Shown here: piece by piece, positions 33,369 to 44,993 of the stretch
Layout of the letters: the number at the start of each line of letters is the position of its first letter
How positions within the stretch are numbered: position 1 is the stretch's first letter
Source: Periconia sp. R9002
Taxonomy: Eukaryota; Ascomycota; Dothideomycetes; Pleosporales; Periconiaceae
Direction: 5' to 3'
DNA: 64,000 nt
Assembly: GCA_023627715.1 (NCBI GenBank)
Contig: JAMAHW010000129.1
Span: 1 to 64,000 of the forward strand
Made by a program: the position numbers and the translations under genes
The notes under the pieces: model-generated
What the model saw: only the letters and a program-made list of their open reading frames with translations
Told to the model about the DNA's origin: nothing
Databases searched by the model: none

Positions 33369-34196
33369 TTACAACTTTGCCCTTCCTTCGCTCAGCAGCT
33401 CTTCAATCGCAATCTCGCTCGTCATAAGAATGCAGGTATCTCTCAAGCTGCCCACTCTATGCTTATGGTTGACCTCTTGGTAATCCTCGCTAGCCAGCAT
33501 ATTCCTAAAATGCTCGAGACTCGGATAATGCGCCAGCGCGATTTCATCCCAGCCCCCACTTCCCTCCCTAGATCCGCCCACGTCCTCCCCATTAACGGCG
33601 ATGACATTGCCCACGATTTTCGCGTTGCCACCATGCCTGCTCCCGATACTTTTGGCAAACGCAGCGCCATATTTGAGGTATTCCTCCTTCATGCCCTTAT
33701 TGAATGCGAGCAGATTGAACATGCTGACTGCGCCCTTCCCCTTCTTCCCTGCTTCGCGCACAAACTGATCGATCCAAGCGTTTAACTCAGAACTTAGCTC
33801 CAGATTCTGGGCTGAAGACGTAGTTCTCTGTACAGTTTCATTACTGAGTGCTGGCACAGTATCTGGGTCGGGATGCAGCAGCTTGTCGTTTGTGAAGGAG
33901 AAGTCTTTGGTAAGCCGCGACGGCACGCCTGCGGTTACGGTCCAGTGGTGTTCAACAAGGGACAAGAGATCAATCGGCAGTGCCTCCGTGCTAGGCAGAA
34001 TTAAGAGAATGTCCCATGCGATGTTTCGTGCTAGGAGGTGCTCAGTTGATATCTCAGACGGGAGGATGATCCATCGTATGACGCGGGAGACCACGAGGGG
34101 TTTGAGTGGGCTGGACTTCAAGGTGGAGAGAAAGGTCAAGAGGGGATTGGGGGTGGTGGTGTGGAGTGCGAGTAGATGTATGGTGCAGAGCGGCAT
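33369..34196 (-). CDS. Hypothetical protein, probable dimeric alpha-beta-barrel (DUF1330/EthD-like) fold
   Basis: A single exon of 275 residues. The N-terminal half (CTIHLLALH..., SRVIRWIILPSEI, WDILLILP) and the C-terminal half (GAVSMFNLLAFNKGMKEEYLKYGAAFAKSIG, then DEIALAHYPSLEHFRNMLASEDYQEVNHKHRVGSLRDTCI) look like two ferredoxin-like halves of the kind found in DUF1330 and related proteins. There is no signal peptide. The reaction, if any, is unknown. Many fungi carry single-copy relatives of such proteins. Confidence 0.6.
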   Translation of the reverse strand: MPLCTIHLLALHTTTPNPLLTFLSTLKSSPLKPLVVSRVIRWIILPSEISTEHLLARNIAWDILLILPSTEALPIDLLSLVEHHWTVTAGVPSRLTKDFSFTNDKLLHPDPDTVPALSNETVQRTTSSAQNLELSSELNAWIDQFVREAGKKGKGAVSMFNLLAFNKGMKEEYLKYGAAFAKSIGSRHGGNAKIVGNVIAVNGEDVGGSREGSGGWDEIALAHYPSLEHFRNMLASEDYQEVNHKHRVGSLRDTCILMTSEIAIEELLSEGRAKL

Positions 34197-34516
34197 CTTG
34201 AATGTATTTTCTGGGCGACTTGAAAGAGTTCGATCCGGGATGAAGAGATCAGTTGCTGTTACGAGTCGGGAGATGCGCTAGTCCCATGACGTAAGTTGGC
34301 GATATCCATTTGCCGAGGTACAACAGAAGGCTTGTTATAGGAAACAACTTAGAACTGTTGATGGGAGAAAGTTCAGAAATTATCATTTCATGTATTCTTC
34401 TTCTCATTGTTTCTGATCTCTATTTTGGGGGGTTTTGTTAGAATAATTTGCAAATTGTCTGACTATCCTACATACTGACGACAAATTTGATCATTTAGTG
34501 ATTCTCTATTTGTCAA
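34197..34516. other. Intergenic, nothing recognised
   Basis: About 320 bp between the hypothetical gene start and the end of the MFS carrier; no supported feature. Confidence 0.4.
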
Positions 34517-36135
34517 TTACAAAGAGTACCTGAACTCTCGATTTTCCAGATCAGTCAGATCCAGAAACTCATGGTTTTCCTCAACGACCCATTCATCGCC
34601 TTTGCTCTCTTTTTCGGCATCTCTGAGTCGATTGCGCCTCACAAAAACCCAGCGCATAATGAAAAGATCAACCGTAATCAAAAAGTACAAAATCACAATG
34701 GAGATCTTGGCAGGGAGATACCTCGGCGCGTCTTTGGCCTGGAAGGTCTGGGGCGAGATGATATTGCCGACTGTATACGCGACCGTGCCGATAACCGAAA
34801 CAGTTACTTTCTTAGTTGAGCCAGCAACGTTGGATGCTTGAAGACCGAGAATGGTGGTCCATCCGATCGGGATGCCTCCAGAAAGGTAGTAACCAATCAA
34901 GGCCGGAACCTTGTTTGTTGTCGCCATCAAGATCGCGCCAATGATGGCAGGGATGTGGCCCGCAATGCAGGCATACAAACGTTGCTCTTTCTTCATCGCA
35001 ATCCACGTCAAGCCTACTAAAGCTACAATCTCGTATGCCCCAAGCGGCGTGACAAGAAGCAAGGACTCCCGAGAGGTGTAGCCCATACCTTTGACCAAGA
35101 TATTACCGAAAGACGTCGCAATAGAATTGGGAATATTCGCCGCGAAAACCCAAAAGGCGTAGAGCCACGTCATAGGATCTCTCAAGGCCTCGTAGAATTG
35201 ATCCCACTTGAAAGTGCGACTACCGATACCTTGCTGGTTTCCTCGGATTCGCTCGATATGCACAGCTTTCTCATCGGCGGTCAAGAATCCGGCGAACTCG
35301 GGTGAGTCGGGCATGATGAACCAGAAGCTAATACCAATACAGGCCGTCAACAGACCGAGGAAGAGAAAGATGATCTGCCAGCCTTTGAGAGCAGCATTGG
35401 GGTCGCTTCCAACATGTGTTGCTACACCGTATGCAAAGTATCCTCCAAACATCTGCGCGGCACCACATACACTGAACCAGATGCCTACACGGAAGGCCTG
35501 TTCGTTCTTGGTGTACCACTGCGACGTAAAAATGACCCACGCGGGAACTACTGCTGCTTCAGCAGCACCGAGTAGGAAACGACACGCAAGTAGCGAAGCG
35601 TAGGTTTTGCACGCTGCTAGCGAGGCGAGAACCGCTCCCCAGATGGTGACGTTGATGGCGACATATTTTGCGAGGGGGAAGAGTTGGATCAATCGAATCG
35701 TAGGAAATTCGAACGCGAGTTGACTATTAACACCATTAGCGGCTGTCCTAGACTTGTCGGTTGGAGACTGCGCCTATCGCTATTTGCATACCCAAAGAAA
35801 AATATGGACGCGACCCAATTGAACTGGTTCCCGTGGAGATGAGTGCTTTCCAAGATACCGGTAACGCTAGCGTATGAAATCGCTGTTTTGTCGATGTATT
35901 GTAGGAAGTATACGATGCAAATCAATGGCATGATATGCATGTCGATCTTTCTCAACAGTCTCTTTTCGACTTCGGCGTCAACCGGCTGGCGGACACCTCC
36001 GGTAGTTTTGAGCAAGTTAAGCGCCGCGTCCACGCCAACTTTTGTTGTTGCATCTTGCGAGACTGCTTGCGGACTTTTTGTTTCGCCAGATGGCTTGTTT
36101 TCGAATTCTGTGGTAGAGGGGCTGGGACTTGCCAT
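34517..36135 (-). CDS. MFS transporter, anion:cation symporter (allantoate/Dal5-like) family
   Basis: Two exons (36135-35792 and 35723-34517) give 516 residues. The N-terminal domain with VEKRLLRKIDMHIMPLICIVYFLQYIDKTAISYASVTG is the ACS-family signature and leads into TM1. LLGAAEAAVVPAWVIFTSQWYTKNEQAFRVG (TM4/5 loop) and MPDSPEFAGFLTADEKAVHIERI before the central loop confirm it. About twelve helices are present. Family members import organic anions such as allantoate, nicotinate, pantothenate or biotin precursors by proton symport. The substrate cannot be assigned. The intron splits the codon before QLAFEFPTIRLIQLFP. Confidence 0.9.
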
Positions 36136-37072
36136 CTCGGTACCTAAATTGAAGTGAACTGAAAAAGGGTCGCAAGCAGGAAAAAACTTAATATGGGAGC
36201 AGCTTCATGTAATTGTAGCTCTTATCCGCATTGTGCATACGATCCTGGTCATGACGCGATTTGGAGAAGCGACTAGTTAGGCTTAGGGTTGTTGGAAACC
36301 GCCTATGCCCACGAAATACACGAGAACGGCACGAACGGTAGTGAGAAATAGGGCGTATCGTCTCCACTATACCAAGAAAACCCTCTTTTCTTATGTCTAA
36401 TTAGGGGAATTTACCCATCTGGGAGGAAGCTTGTGAGCACGTCATTCGCCGGTGTTTGTTGGCTTGCGACCTAATTCCTACTTTTAGTTAGCAATTACCG
36501 CTGCGTGCCTTGGTTGGCTTCGATAACCTTCAAGGATAAAAATAAAGCCGACTTGGAAAAAAGAGCCAACTAATAAGGATATCAATGTTGTAGATGTTTA
36601 TGAGCAGTTTAATATTAATTCTTGTGCACGGCCCAGCCAAGGACGTTACCAGAGATTTCTTCTCTGGTCTAGGTAATACTTCCATACTATTCGCATTGTC
36701 CATTCTCGTTAGAAGATGTAATTGCTAGCTGGATCACTAAATACAATGGCTGCATCAAGCGCAAAGGCGCGAGATTCGTGAAGACGTTTTTCAAACAGAC
36801 AGTTATCACATTGAACGATTAGAGTGGAAGCTGGTCCTTTTCTGAATTATGCCATTGCTAGTCTTTGCCCATGTCTCCACGCAATCAAAGTTTCCATGGT
36901 CCGAATTGATAGAGAATTTGATCCACTCCAAGCAACGCGCTACTAATTACCATCATTCAATTCGCATTCCTTGCTGTATCTCCGAGCTCAAAATCCATAT
37001 AGTGATTTCTAACACCAGATTTTCCGGGAAAGCGATACTATCAACTAGGCCCTAGCATACAGTCCATGCTGC
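36136..37072. other. Intergenic, nothing recognised
   Basis: About 940 bp containing the promoter of the MFS carrier; no other supported feature. Confidence 0.5.
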
Positions 37073-37321
37073 TTAGGGCCCTGGAGGAAGACAGACCGCG
37101 GCACAGGCAGCCTGACACTTACCGAAAGCCTTGTTGCAAGCAATGATAGATGCAGGCGCCGTGCCCCCAATTGTCTGACCCCAAGTAAAGCCCGCGGCGG
37201 CATAGCATACCCTGACGACCGCAGCGCAGCCTGACTGGCAGACTCCGTAGGCTGCAGGTCCAGCCGTGGCCGTGCCGGCGAGGCCTAGAAGAGCAATGGT
37301 GGGGAAACGTGATGAGGGCAT
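37073..37321 (-). CDS. Small secreted Cys-containing protein, zygote-specific-like
   Basis: An intronless frame of 82 residues with a signal peptide (MPSSRFPTIALLGLAGTATA) directly followed by GPAAYGVCQSGCAAVV. The mature part is about 62 residues, rich in Ala and Cys, with CXXXC-type spacing at both ends. It resembles the short fungal proteins often labelled zygote-specific class V-like. Their role is unknown to me; extracellular or vacuolar location is inferred from the signal peptide. Confidence 0.7.
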   Translation of the reverse strand: MPSSRFPTIALLGLAGTATAGPAAYGVCQSGCAAVVRVCYAAAGFTWGQTIGGTAPASIIACNKAFGKCQAACAAVCLPPGP

Positions 37322-38529
37322 GCCAATTCATCTATTGACTGGATTGTTCAAGAGCGTAGCAAACTTCAGTCATAGATGTTTGCGTAAGTCATTATACAAA
37401 ACCATAATTGTTCAAACCCACGAGCTTATCCAATGTTTCCTAGCCTAACATCTTCATTCACTCACTGACCATAACGCGAAGATTAAAACTTCCATCAAGC
37501 ACTGCCCAAAAACCATTGCGGCTTATTATGAGAATCTCAGAAGATAGAGTGTGAACAGTCCGCTGATATCAGAAAGTGAGTTTGGCACGAACATTGAGAG
37601 TCACATCAAATGGACGAGCGTATCAAAGTTGCTGGTGAATGTTTGTTATAAACAATGGCCTATGAGGGTGAGTACGAACAATGGGACGGAGTTCTACTAA
37701 CCAAACACATTATGTAATCTTATTACGTGCGCAAACAGTTCACTCTGTGTTCGTCTTGGCTGGGGACGTTGCCAAGTGTTTTTTCTGCCTACGTCGATAC
37801 CCGGAGTATTAATACCCTGTGATGATTAGTTTATAATCCATGGAGGTGCGTACGAGAGATTAGTAACATCACGCTTGATTATGACATTGTCACATCTTAT
37901 GTACTCGGGTTATGTGAGTAACGTTAGGTTTCTGTTCACTCTGCAGCCTTATGAAATCGGCAATTGCCCATTAAAAAAAACGGGAAAGAGAATTGCAATT
38001 ATTCCAACTCCTCGTATCGCCAATCTCGATAACAAGGAAATTTGACTTGCCTTGCGTTGCACAGTGATCCCCTGTAGCACATCAGAAAATACATTTTTAT
38101 CTAATTGATTGGTATCTCAGGAAAAGGTGGTATACAAGAAGCGTATCGTTCCTCCAGAACATAATCCTTACATGCCCTTCGCGTTAAATTAACGCAGCCA
38201 TTCTTCTATCGTCCCCGATCATCTGTTTAGCCAACCTTCATTTGTCCCCCTCTATGCCAAGCAGTTGTTTCTGTTTGAGTGAATGTATGGCAGTGACTAA
38301 GTCACGTGTCTTTATGTACATATACCACATCTCTCATAGTACTGCTCCATCACTCAATAAACGTCTCCTCCAACTCCCATGCTCTCATACCAGTGTCCTC
38401 CAACAGTTTCTCCTGCTGTATGCGCAAATTTCCCTCAAACGTACGCGGACCGCCTGCAGCCATTCCAGAACCCTCCGCTTCCCTCTACGATGGTTTTTGT
38501 ATCAAGGTCGGGATATCCAACGCTCCCAA
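37322..38529. other. Intergenic, nothing recognised
   Basis: About 1.2 kb without a convincing reading frame or repeat. Confidence 0.5.
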
Positions 38530-39654
38530 CTACCTCGGTACCGGCGATGTAGGCAACTCGGGGGCCTGCGAAGGAGGGCTCACTGATAAATTTCGCGCGT
38601 TTGCACTAAGTCAAGCACCGTCAGCTCCATTCGTAGTCTCGTCCGCAAAATAGCTTCTATCAGTAGAGACTTACGGTATTTCATTAGCCGGGGCTTCATA
38701 TATAGGTCTTTCCTCCCACGTCGCGAGCTCTGCTTTCTGGCCTGCAAGCCCCGGTTCATAATAGCCCGCGAGGCCTCGTGGATTCTGCCGAAAAGGATCG
38801 TAAGAGGTGTCCGGGGTTGCGTTGACCGACTCGTCTTTGCTCTTGCGCCTGCCGCGGCGCAATATCCAGAAGATGGCAACACCCGCCATGGCTACGACGG
38901 CAAGGCCGCCTACTACACCTCCTGCGATTGCACCCGTGTTGTTGTTGGCGGGAGGGGGAGAAGGGTTCGATGTTCCGGATTTCGTGGGCGAGGTACTTGT
39001 TTGGGACGCGCCGAAGGGTTTGGTGAGGCCAGCTATAATGCTTAGTTTCAGATATCGCTTATGAGCTTGTGAAGTGTTTACTTACTTGCAGCTGGTTTGA
39101 GGTAATATAATTCTGTTTCTAGTGGGGCACCAGAGGTGACACTGGAGCAACCATATGATGTCTGCGAAGGCGTTGCACCAAAGCTTTTGTAGAGGACGTA
39201 GGTCACGCATCTTGAGGGACCAACTTGGCAAAATGCTGTCGCTGAGCCGGGTCCGGACAAAGTGCCTCCTTGACAGTCGGTCCAGATAGGGCACGAATAG
39301 GTACCTGACGACGCCAAGTTCACTGTCGATGTTGAGCGTTGCGTGGTCGAGGCGTTATCCGTTATGGTTGTAGTCGACCACGACGTGATATAGGCACAGT
39401 TTCTCCACCAGTTGCTTGTGGACGTGCTATACAGTGTTGGGCCAGTACTGATCGTTTGCGGGGCCCCTGTGGTTGCTAGTGTTAGCAAGAAGGCTTCCAC
39501 TACACATACGAAGCAGATGTGAAGATGGCTCACAGATTGTGGTTGTGGTAGGTGACCCTTCCTCGCCATTGGAATAATAGCCTATTACTGATAAACCATA
39601 CGTGGAGGAAGATGAGGTGGAAGATGAGGAAGCGGTAGATGTAACTGCCGCCAT
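38530..39654 (-). CDS. Ser/Thr-rich single-pass membrane protein (mucin/Mid2-like layout)
   Basis: Four exons (39654-39534, 39466-39086, 39032-38675, 38605-38530) give 311 residues. The outer part is Ser/Thr-rich with Cys-containing modules (NCAYITSW, CPIWTDCQGG, CQVGPSRCVTYVLY). Then come a Pro/Asn-rich stalk, a membrane helix (GAIAGGVVGGLAVVAMAGVAIFWIL) and a basic stop-transfer RRGRRKSK, ending in a tail with an NPF-like FRQNP and Pro motifs. This is the layout of fungal cell-wall sensors and cell-surface glycoproteins. No clear signal peptide is visible at the chosen start, so an upstream exon may be missing. Function unknown. Confidence 0.6.
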
Positions 39655-41310
39655 TGGCGGTGGCTGCGATATCTGGGGTGAAGATTGACGGGTGCGGCTG
39701 TGGCGACTGGGAGGAAGTGATTATTGGCGTGCCAATTTTCTTGGTCGATCGTTCGCAGGTTCGATTTTTCGTCGCGCGGGAACAATTGATGGAGAACAAA
39801 ACGCGAAGAAAGTCAGTGTTCGACCGCCTCGTCCTTTCGTTACTATAGGAATACCAAGGCTGTACCGAGCCCCCACGTTAGAAAGCGGCAATCTGCCGCA
39901 AGCTTCCTACCGCTCAGGAAGTATTTGCAATTGGTGTTCACAATCCACGGAATTCGTTTCGTGAATGGGCTGTTCATTGGCTGGTGTGGGGCGAATTGAA
40001 TGCCTAACTCATGCTCTTCAATATGAATTCAGGTGGTCATTGGTCAGTACGACGCCGCTACCATGGAAATACGAGAAAGAAATTAGCGCCTTGCGACGTG
40101 TTGGTAACACATGAGGCATTGATAAAACCCAGGGGGCGAGGCGGAAACCATGACCCCTTATTTGTACAGGCAGAGTACATATCATTGATGTTACTTGGCT
40201 CGCAACGGGAATTGGTTATGTGGGACTGCGGCGTGGCTATGTGAGGGGGAGTCACACTCCTGATTGGCTGACGAGGTACAGCACGTGATGAGATCACGTG
40301 AAGTGATTGTACAACATTTGAAGTTTTCAGAGTCCCACTCAAGTAGAGAAAGAGTAAGGGGGGGAGATTATAACAGTATTGGAAGAATACATTAGTATAG
40401 GAAGGCAGAATATATAACTGGAAGACAGAGAAGACTGAAAAAAAATCAAAAAAGGCAAAGATATCTGGGTCTCAAGCCTTACCGAGGTATGTAGGGACCT
40501 CGTAAATGTGTATGCTTCATGTACTTGATAATCACTATTAGTTAGCCGTGTATATATCAAATAAAAATGTGGATGTGCAACTGAGTTGAGAAGCATGAGA
40601 AATTTATCACCATATGGCATTTGATTTCATTATTAATTAATTCCTCAAAACATTGAAGTATGAATTGATCATCGCAGAGTATTGTTACCCTAGGTGTCGA
40701 CACAGGCCAAAATAAAAACGCTGTAATATCCTCGTGCAGGTCGCAACTGTGCCTCAAAACAACAAAATTGAAATGACGTTGATTCGTACTGAAAATACAT
40801 GGTATCATCGCATAGTATTTCAACACATGTAAGAAACAAGAAAACGTCCTCGGCTGGGATGTGCCTAATTTTGTATACAGGCACTAAATCGGTGGGTGGA
40901 CACACTGCGGGGATATCTCACGCTCGTATGGGGGAGTAGGGAATATCGGGAAACAGGGTGGATCGGCTAGCTTCAATGTAACTATGTACCACACCACATC
41001 CGAAAGCCATGGGCTTATGTCCGCTGCAACCCCTGTAATCAGTTCTTTGTCACCTCCACGCTCACTTGCATCTGGAATCACACCGCAACAAGCCCATTAT
41101 GTACCTTACGGGAGTTTCGGATTGCAGGCCTCTATATGTTGACCTCTTCTCTCTTTTAAGGCTAGCGGGATAAGGGGAGAGTGAAATATTCTTCACCTTC
41201 TCCCGCTACGCCTCTTTGAGACCTGGTGTGATATATAAATATTCCCTAACGCCAACACACAACATGAAAGCAAACCAGAGTCACTCGACCCAAGACCTCA
41301 AGCTAGAATA
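39655..41310. other. Intergenic with E-box dyad
   Basis: About 1.65 kb without a supported gene. It contains an inverted pair of CACGTG words at 40282-40300. Confidence 0.5.
40282..40300. promoter_or_regulatory. CACGTGAT-GAG-ATCACGTG inverted repeat
   Basis: Two 8-bp arms around a 3-bp spacer, each containing a CACGTG E-box of the kind bound by fungal bHLH factors. It lies about 1 kb upstream of the FAD monooxygenase relic, and its target gene is unclear. Confidence 0.4.
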
Positions 41311-42197
41311 ATGCCACTGCAAGTCATTATTATCGGCGCCGGTATAGCCGGCATTACCGCCGCTGTCTCCCTCCAGCAAGCCGGCCACAAAGTGAAAGTC
41401 TGTGCAACACCCTTTCTTCCTTTGTCCTAATACGTCCCTATACACATCACTCAGATCTTCGAAAAATCCGAGTTCGCAGCCGAAATCGGCGCAGCGCTAA
41501 ACTGTGCGCGGAATGGCGCCCTCGCCTTGCAGAAGCTTGGATTCGACTTTGTTAAATTCAACGGCGTGCCAATACAGACTTGGGGATCGATTGATGGGAC
41601 CAGCTTGGAGCAGCTTCGCAAGCAGGGTCTTAGCCAAGCAGAGAATGATATGGACGTGCCTTTTTGCGCGTTGCAAAGGAGTGATTTGTTTAATGGGTTG
41701 CTTGCGTTGTCGAAGAAGAACAATAAAGATGGCTCGGGGACAGAAGGAATCCAGTTGGTGCTCGATAGGAGGGCTGTGGGTGTGGATGCAGAAGAGTGCG
41801 TTGTAAGATTTGAGAGAGGGGAGACGGAAAAGGCGGATTTGGTGGTTGGGGCTGATGGAGTTCATTCTGTACTTCGAGCGGCGGTTGTGAATTCTGAGGG
41901 AGACTTTTCTGGAGATACAGGGTTGAGGGCGTTTCGATTCATGATGCCGAAGAAAGTATTGGAGGGCAACACGTATCCTTAGACGTGTACATGCTGGCGC
42001 TCGCATCATCTCAGGAACGTACAGAGACCGAGTGGCATAAACTCATTGAGAGTTGCCCCGGTTTGAAGATTGCTGGCATATACAACCCAGGCGAGGGGAA
42101 TGAAGGTTTGATTGAGGATATCTCCTCAAACGGGCGGTGGCGAAATTCAAATGCAAAAATAGCAATAGTGGGCGCAGGTCAGCAAGATGATGAGTGA
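41311..42197 (+). pseudogene. Relic joining an FAD monooxygenase N-terminal half to an O-methyltransferase tail
   Basis: Exons 41311-41397 and 41455-41982 encode the first half of a salicylate-hydroxylase-like FAD monooxygenase: VIIIGAGIAGITAAVSLQQAGHKV (dinucleotide-binding loop), ...ALNCARNGALALQKLGF and DLVVGADGVHSVLRAA (DG motif). The frame then stops after MPKKVLEGNTYP, so the C-terminal half with the GD flavin motif is absent. From 41979, in a different frame, LDVYMLALASSQERTETEWHKLIESCPGLKIAGIY...EGLIE follows, which reads as the C-terminus of a family-2 SAM-dependent O-methyltransferase. A deletion seems to have fused two neighbouring genes. A short chimeric product cannot be excluded, but the frames do not join simply. 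Confidence 0.65.
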
Positions 42198-42545
42198 GTT
42201 GATGGTATTTGAGTGAATGCGTCACCCACGTGATGGCCTGATACTTCACTTCCCTAGTACTGCTACACCATGAATTCATCACTTCTCCTCCTTCAAAGTC
42301 ATCTTTTGACTATTCAAATGTTCCCCGACGGAACGGACAAAAGTACCTGTGAAAATATCAGTCACGTGCACTTTATCCGAGTTTGGCTTAGGTTATTTGC
42401 GCCACTATGTCCGCAAAAGTCCCGTTTCTCCCGAAGGGCATCGGTCCAAAACCTCCGCAATGCACTTGCGATCATATCAATTTCAGTATCACCGAAAGCT
42501 AACTCCGAAAACCAGGAAGGTATGCACAACCTCTAGTCGGCCAAT
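42198..42545. other. Promoter region of the second Zn2Cys6 regulator
   Basis: About 350 bp with CACGTG words near 42227 and 42362; nothing else recognised. Confidence 0.4.
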
Positions 42546-44441
42546 ATGCCGTTGAAACGAGGGTTGGTGCGAGAGTCATGCGACTTTTGTTTTCGCCGAA
42601 AGGTCAAATGCGATCGGTCATCACGCACATCTCGAGGCTTCGATAGCTGCTCACGGTGTAACGACCGAGGAGAGAAATGTCGTCGGAAAGATCCAGGCGA
42701 TACTCGACTTCGGCCGCACCAATCTGTTTCTCCTCACGGCCCGGAAGTGGCCCTTGTTGCCCCTGAACAGCCCTCACCTCTGGGCGATGCTTGCCATGCC
42801 TTGGAAAGCCAACCTTTGAGAAATTCTGCCTCAACGACTTCTCCTGAAGGATTAAACAATGTGTCTTATGTTATGACACCGCTATCTCAACATCCAAATG
42901 ATTTAATTTTGGATAACCTGTTTGACCTGGATAGCAGTAATCTCTATTTATTCGACCAGGTGTTTCTGGATCAGCGCTCGTCCATGGAATACATGACTGA
43001 CGGAACAGTCCTCAATCCTCCCACCACCCTTCAAAAGAACGAAACGCCTCACACACTTGGTGATTCTTCTCTGGTGCATGAAAACAATGAGTCGGCTTTG
43101 CTGGACGGTTTCGCCAGTGCCGACACTGTTATTACCGGAATCCATGCATATTTCGATTATGCCGCCTTGTATCTTCCGATACTGTTGCCAGATGCATTTT
43201 GGAGTGACTACCATGCTGGAAGATGTAACCCGTGCTTGCTGTACGCTGTGGCCTGCCGTGGGATGCCTTTCACTTCGGCAGAAAACAAATGGGAACTTCA
43301 GCAACAGCTAGCTCACTCATTTCGTGATGCATTTCTCGAATGCCGCGCCGCTTCGAGGGATGGTGAAGAAAATGGGGAGATAAAATTGGACGAACTCGAG
43401 GCTCTGGCGCTAATGGTTGACTTCGATTACAATGATAGTACGGGCAATGCACGCCTCCAGAAGGAGCTTGGTAGACTTTTTCTAACCCATGATGCGCTTG
43501 TTCTCTTGATGCTCCGATCCCGAGAACATGACGTTTGTCAAACACAAACAGCGCATACTTTGTCTCGGGCAAGAGAACGCTGGGTTCTTCTCTGCTGGCA
43601 CGTCTACAGTATCGATGCTTTCCACTGCTTGGATCGTAAACAAACATCGCATATACCGGACGCCGATGCACTGATCGACGATAATATCGGTCACAATAAC
43701 GCGAAGGGCTACTTTGATGCGATTCTCTCGCTTACCTTGATTGCTCGGAAGATCACACAAACTTTGTGCGGGGTTGCGGCTCGACGAAATGGGGTTCAGC
43801 CCAGTGCTATCAGGAAGCTATACGAAAAGCTTGCTATGTGGCGGGAGTCTGGCTGCCCAAAACACCTGCGGAGACCTAGCTTGGAGAAGGGTAATTTCAT
43901 GGTCGAGAGAGAGCGCGATGCTGCAGCAAGAGGCGGAAATGTGCAACTTCACTGCGCTGTGCTATGGGCATTGGAGATAAACTGTCGCATGCAGATTGAA
44001 GCCTGCGTATCCAAGTCCCGTTTGCTGGTCGATGTAGGCTTGGATACAGAGCAGGCTGCACTAGAGATCGAGCATCAAAGTCTGCTTGCCTTGCTTGAGG
44101 GAAAACAAATGTGCGAATGGATGCGTCTGCACGAATCGGGGTATCAGCACTCTTTTGCTGACCTCGCGCCAAATGTTGTACGCAACGTTTGTGCTGGATT
44201 GTGTTATTGGGTATGTCAACGTGGCATGAGCATCTACGGGCGTCCAAACGATGCGCCGCTTGCAATAGGTGCATACACGCGCAGAAACAACAAAGTAGAG
44301 GAGATCAACTCGTACAAAGAGACCGTAGAGCTGCTGAGGAATACCGCAGCAGGGGCCATCTCGCACAAGGATACAGCACTGATATTACAGCGCTTGGACG
44401 GACAGTATGCGACCCTCAAAGGCCTTTGGGAACGTCTGTAG
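42546..44441 (+). CDS. Zn2Cys6 transcription factor (fungal-specific domain), intronless
   Basis: A single exon of 631 residues. Cys12, 15, 22, 35, 38 and 45 form CX2CX6CX12CX2CX6C at the extreme N-terminus, with basic residues (RRKVKCDR) between Cys15 and the following linker. The middle region (IHAYFDYAALYLPILLPDAF..., then RERWVLLCWHVYSIDAFHCLDRK) matches the fungal transcription-factor middle homology region. It is intact and sits beside the monooxygenase/O-methyltransferase relic, so it may have been the pathway-specific regulator of a lost secondary-metabolite cluster, or now serves other targets. Confidence 0.88.
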   Translation: MPLKRGLVRESCDFCFRRKVKCDRSSRTSRGFDSCSRCNDRGEKCRRKDPGDTRLRPHQSVSPHGPEVALVAPEQPSPLGDACHALESQPLRNSASTTSPEGLNNVSYVMTPLSQHPNDLILDNLFDLDSSNLYLFDQVFLDQRSSMEYMTDGTVLNPPTTLQKNETPHTLGDSSLVHENNESALLDGFASADTVITGIHAYFDYAALYLPILLPDAFWSDYHAGRCNPCLLYAVACRGMPFTSAENKWELQQQLAHSFRDAFLECRAASRDGEENGEIKLDELEALALMVDFDYNDSTGNARLQKELGRLFLTHDALVLLMLRSREHDVCQTQTAHTLSRARERWVLLCWHVYSIDAFHCLDRKQTSHIPDADALIDDNIGHNNAKGYFDAILSLTLIARKITQTLCGVAARRNGVQPSAIRKLYEKLAMWRESGCPKHLRRPSLEKGNFMVERERDAAARGGNVQLHCAVLWALEINCRMQIEACVSKSRLLVDVGLDTEQAALEIEHQSLLALLEGKQMCEWMRLHESGYQHSFADLAPNVVRNVCAGLCYWVCQRGMSIYGRPNDAPLAIGAYTRRNNKVEEINSYKETVELLRNTAAGAISHKDTALILQRLDGQYATLKGLWERL

Positions 44442-44993
44442 TGTACAGCTTTGCGTTGGTCTAACAATTGGGCCGACTTCACCTTCAATTGACGGCTGCA
44501 TGACGGCCCTAACTGATGCAATGGAGACAAATTTTACAAACTGATGCTTGTCCATATTGATAAGCATGAGCCGGAAGAGACACATGCAAAGTAAAATAGT
44601 GATTTTCAAAGGTCACGAGCCGTATCATTCACTAACGATCGTGGTGTTACTTCCAGTTGATTGTTACAGTGATGTCCTCCCCCATCTACAATCCAGGTAC
44701 AAACAAGCAGACCCTTATAAAAAATGGGTTGTTTGTTATTTAATGCATCCGGGACTTCAAGGCAAAAGCGGTATCTTAACGAATCTAACGGGGCTCAAAG
44801 TGGGGCCGTCGCTGGCGGAGGTTTGGCGGGCATAACGGGAGTTCAACGGAGAGCACCATCCAGAATAAATTGAGCCGTTTACTCCTTATGGGACATTGTA
44901 TCTATATGCATCTACTTTGAAGCACCATCACCATCTTCAACAAATTCCCAATCACTGTTTTCAAACATAACCGTTGCCAAACCACCGAGCACC
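44442..44993. other. Intergenic, nothing recognised
   Basis: About 550 bp holding the promoter of the RTA1-like gene; no other supported feature. Confidence 0.5.

Noticed and set aside
40660..40880. Possible duplication with CATCGCA(G/T)AGTATT words
   Set aside because: Only about 13 bp match well; too short to call a repeat.
40339..40905. Several overlapping minus-strand frames of 70-93 codons
   Set aside because: AT-rich, no domain-like sequence, start codons poorly placed, and overlapping in different frames.
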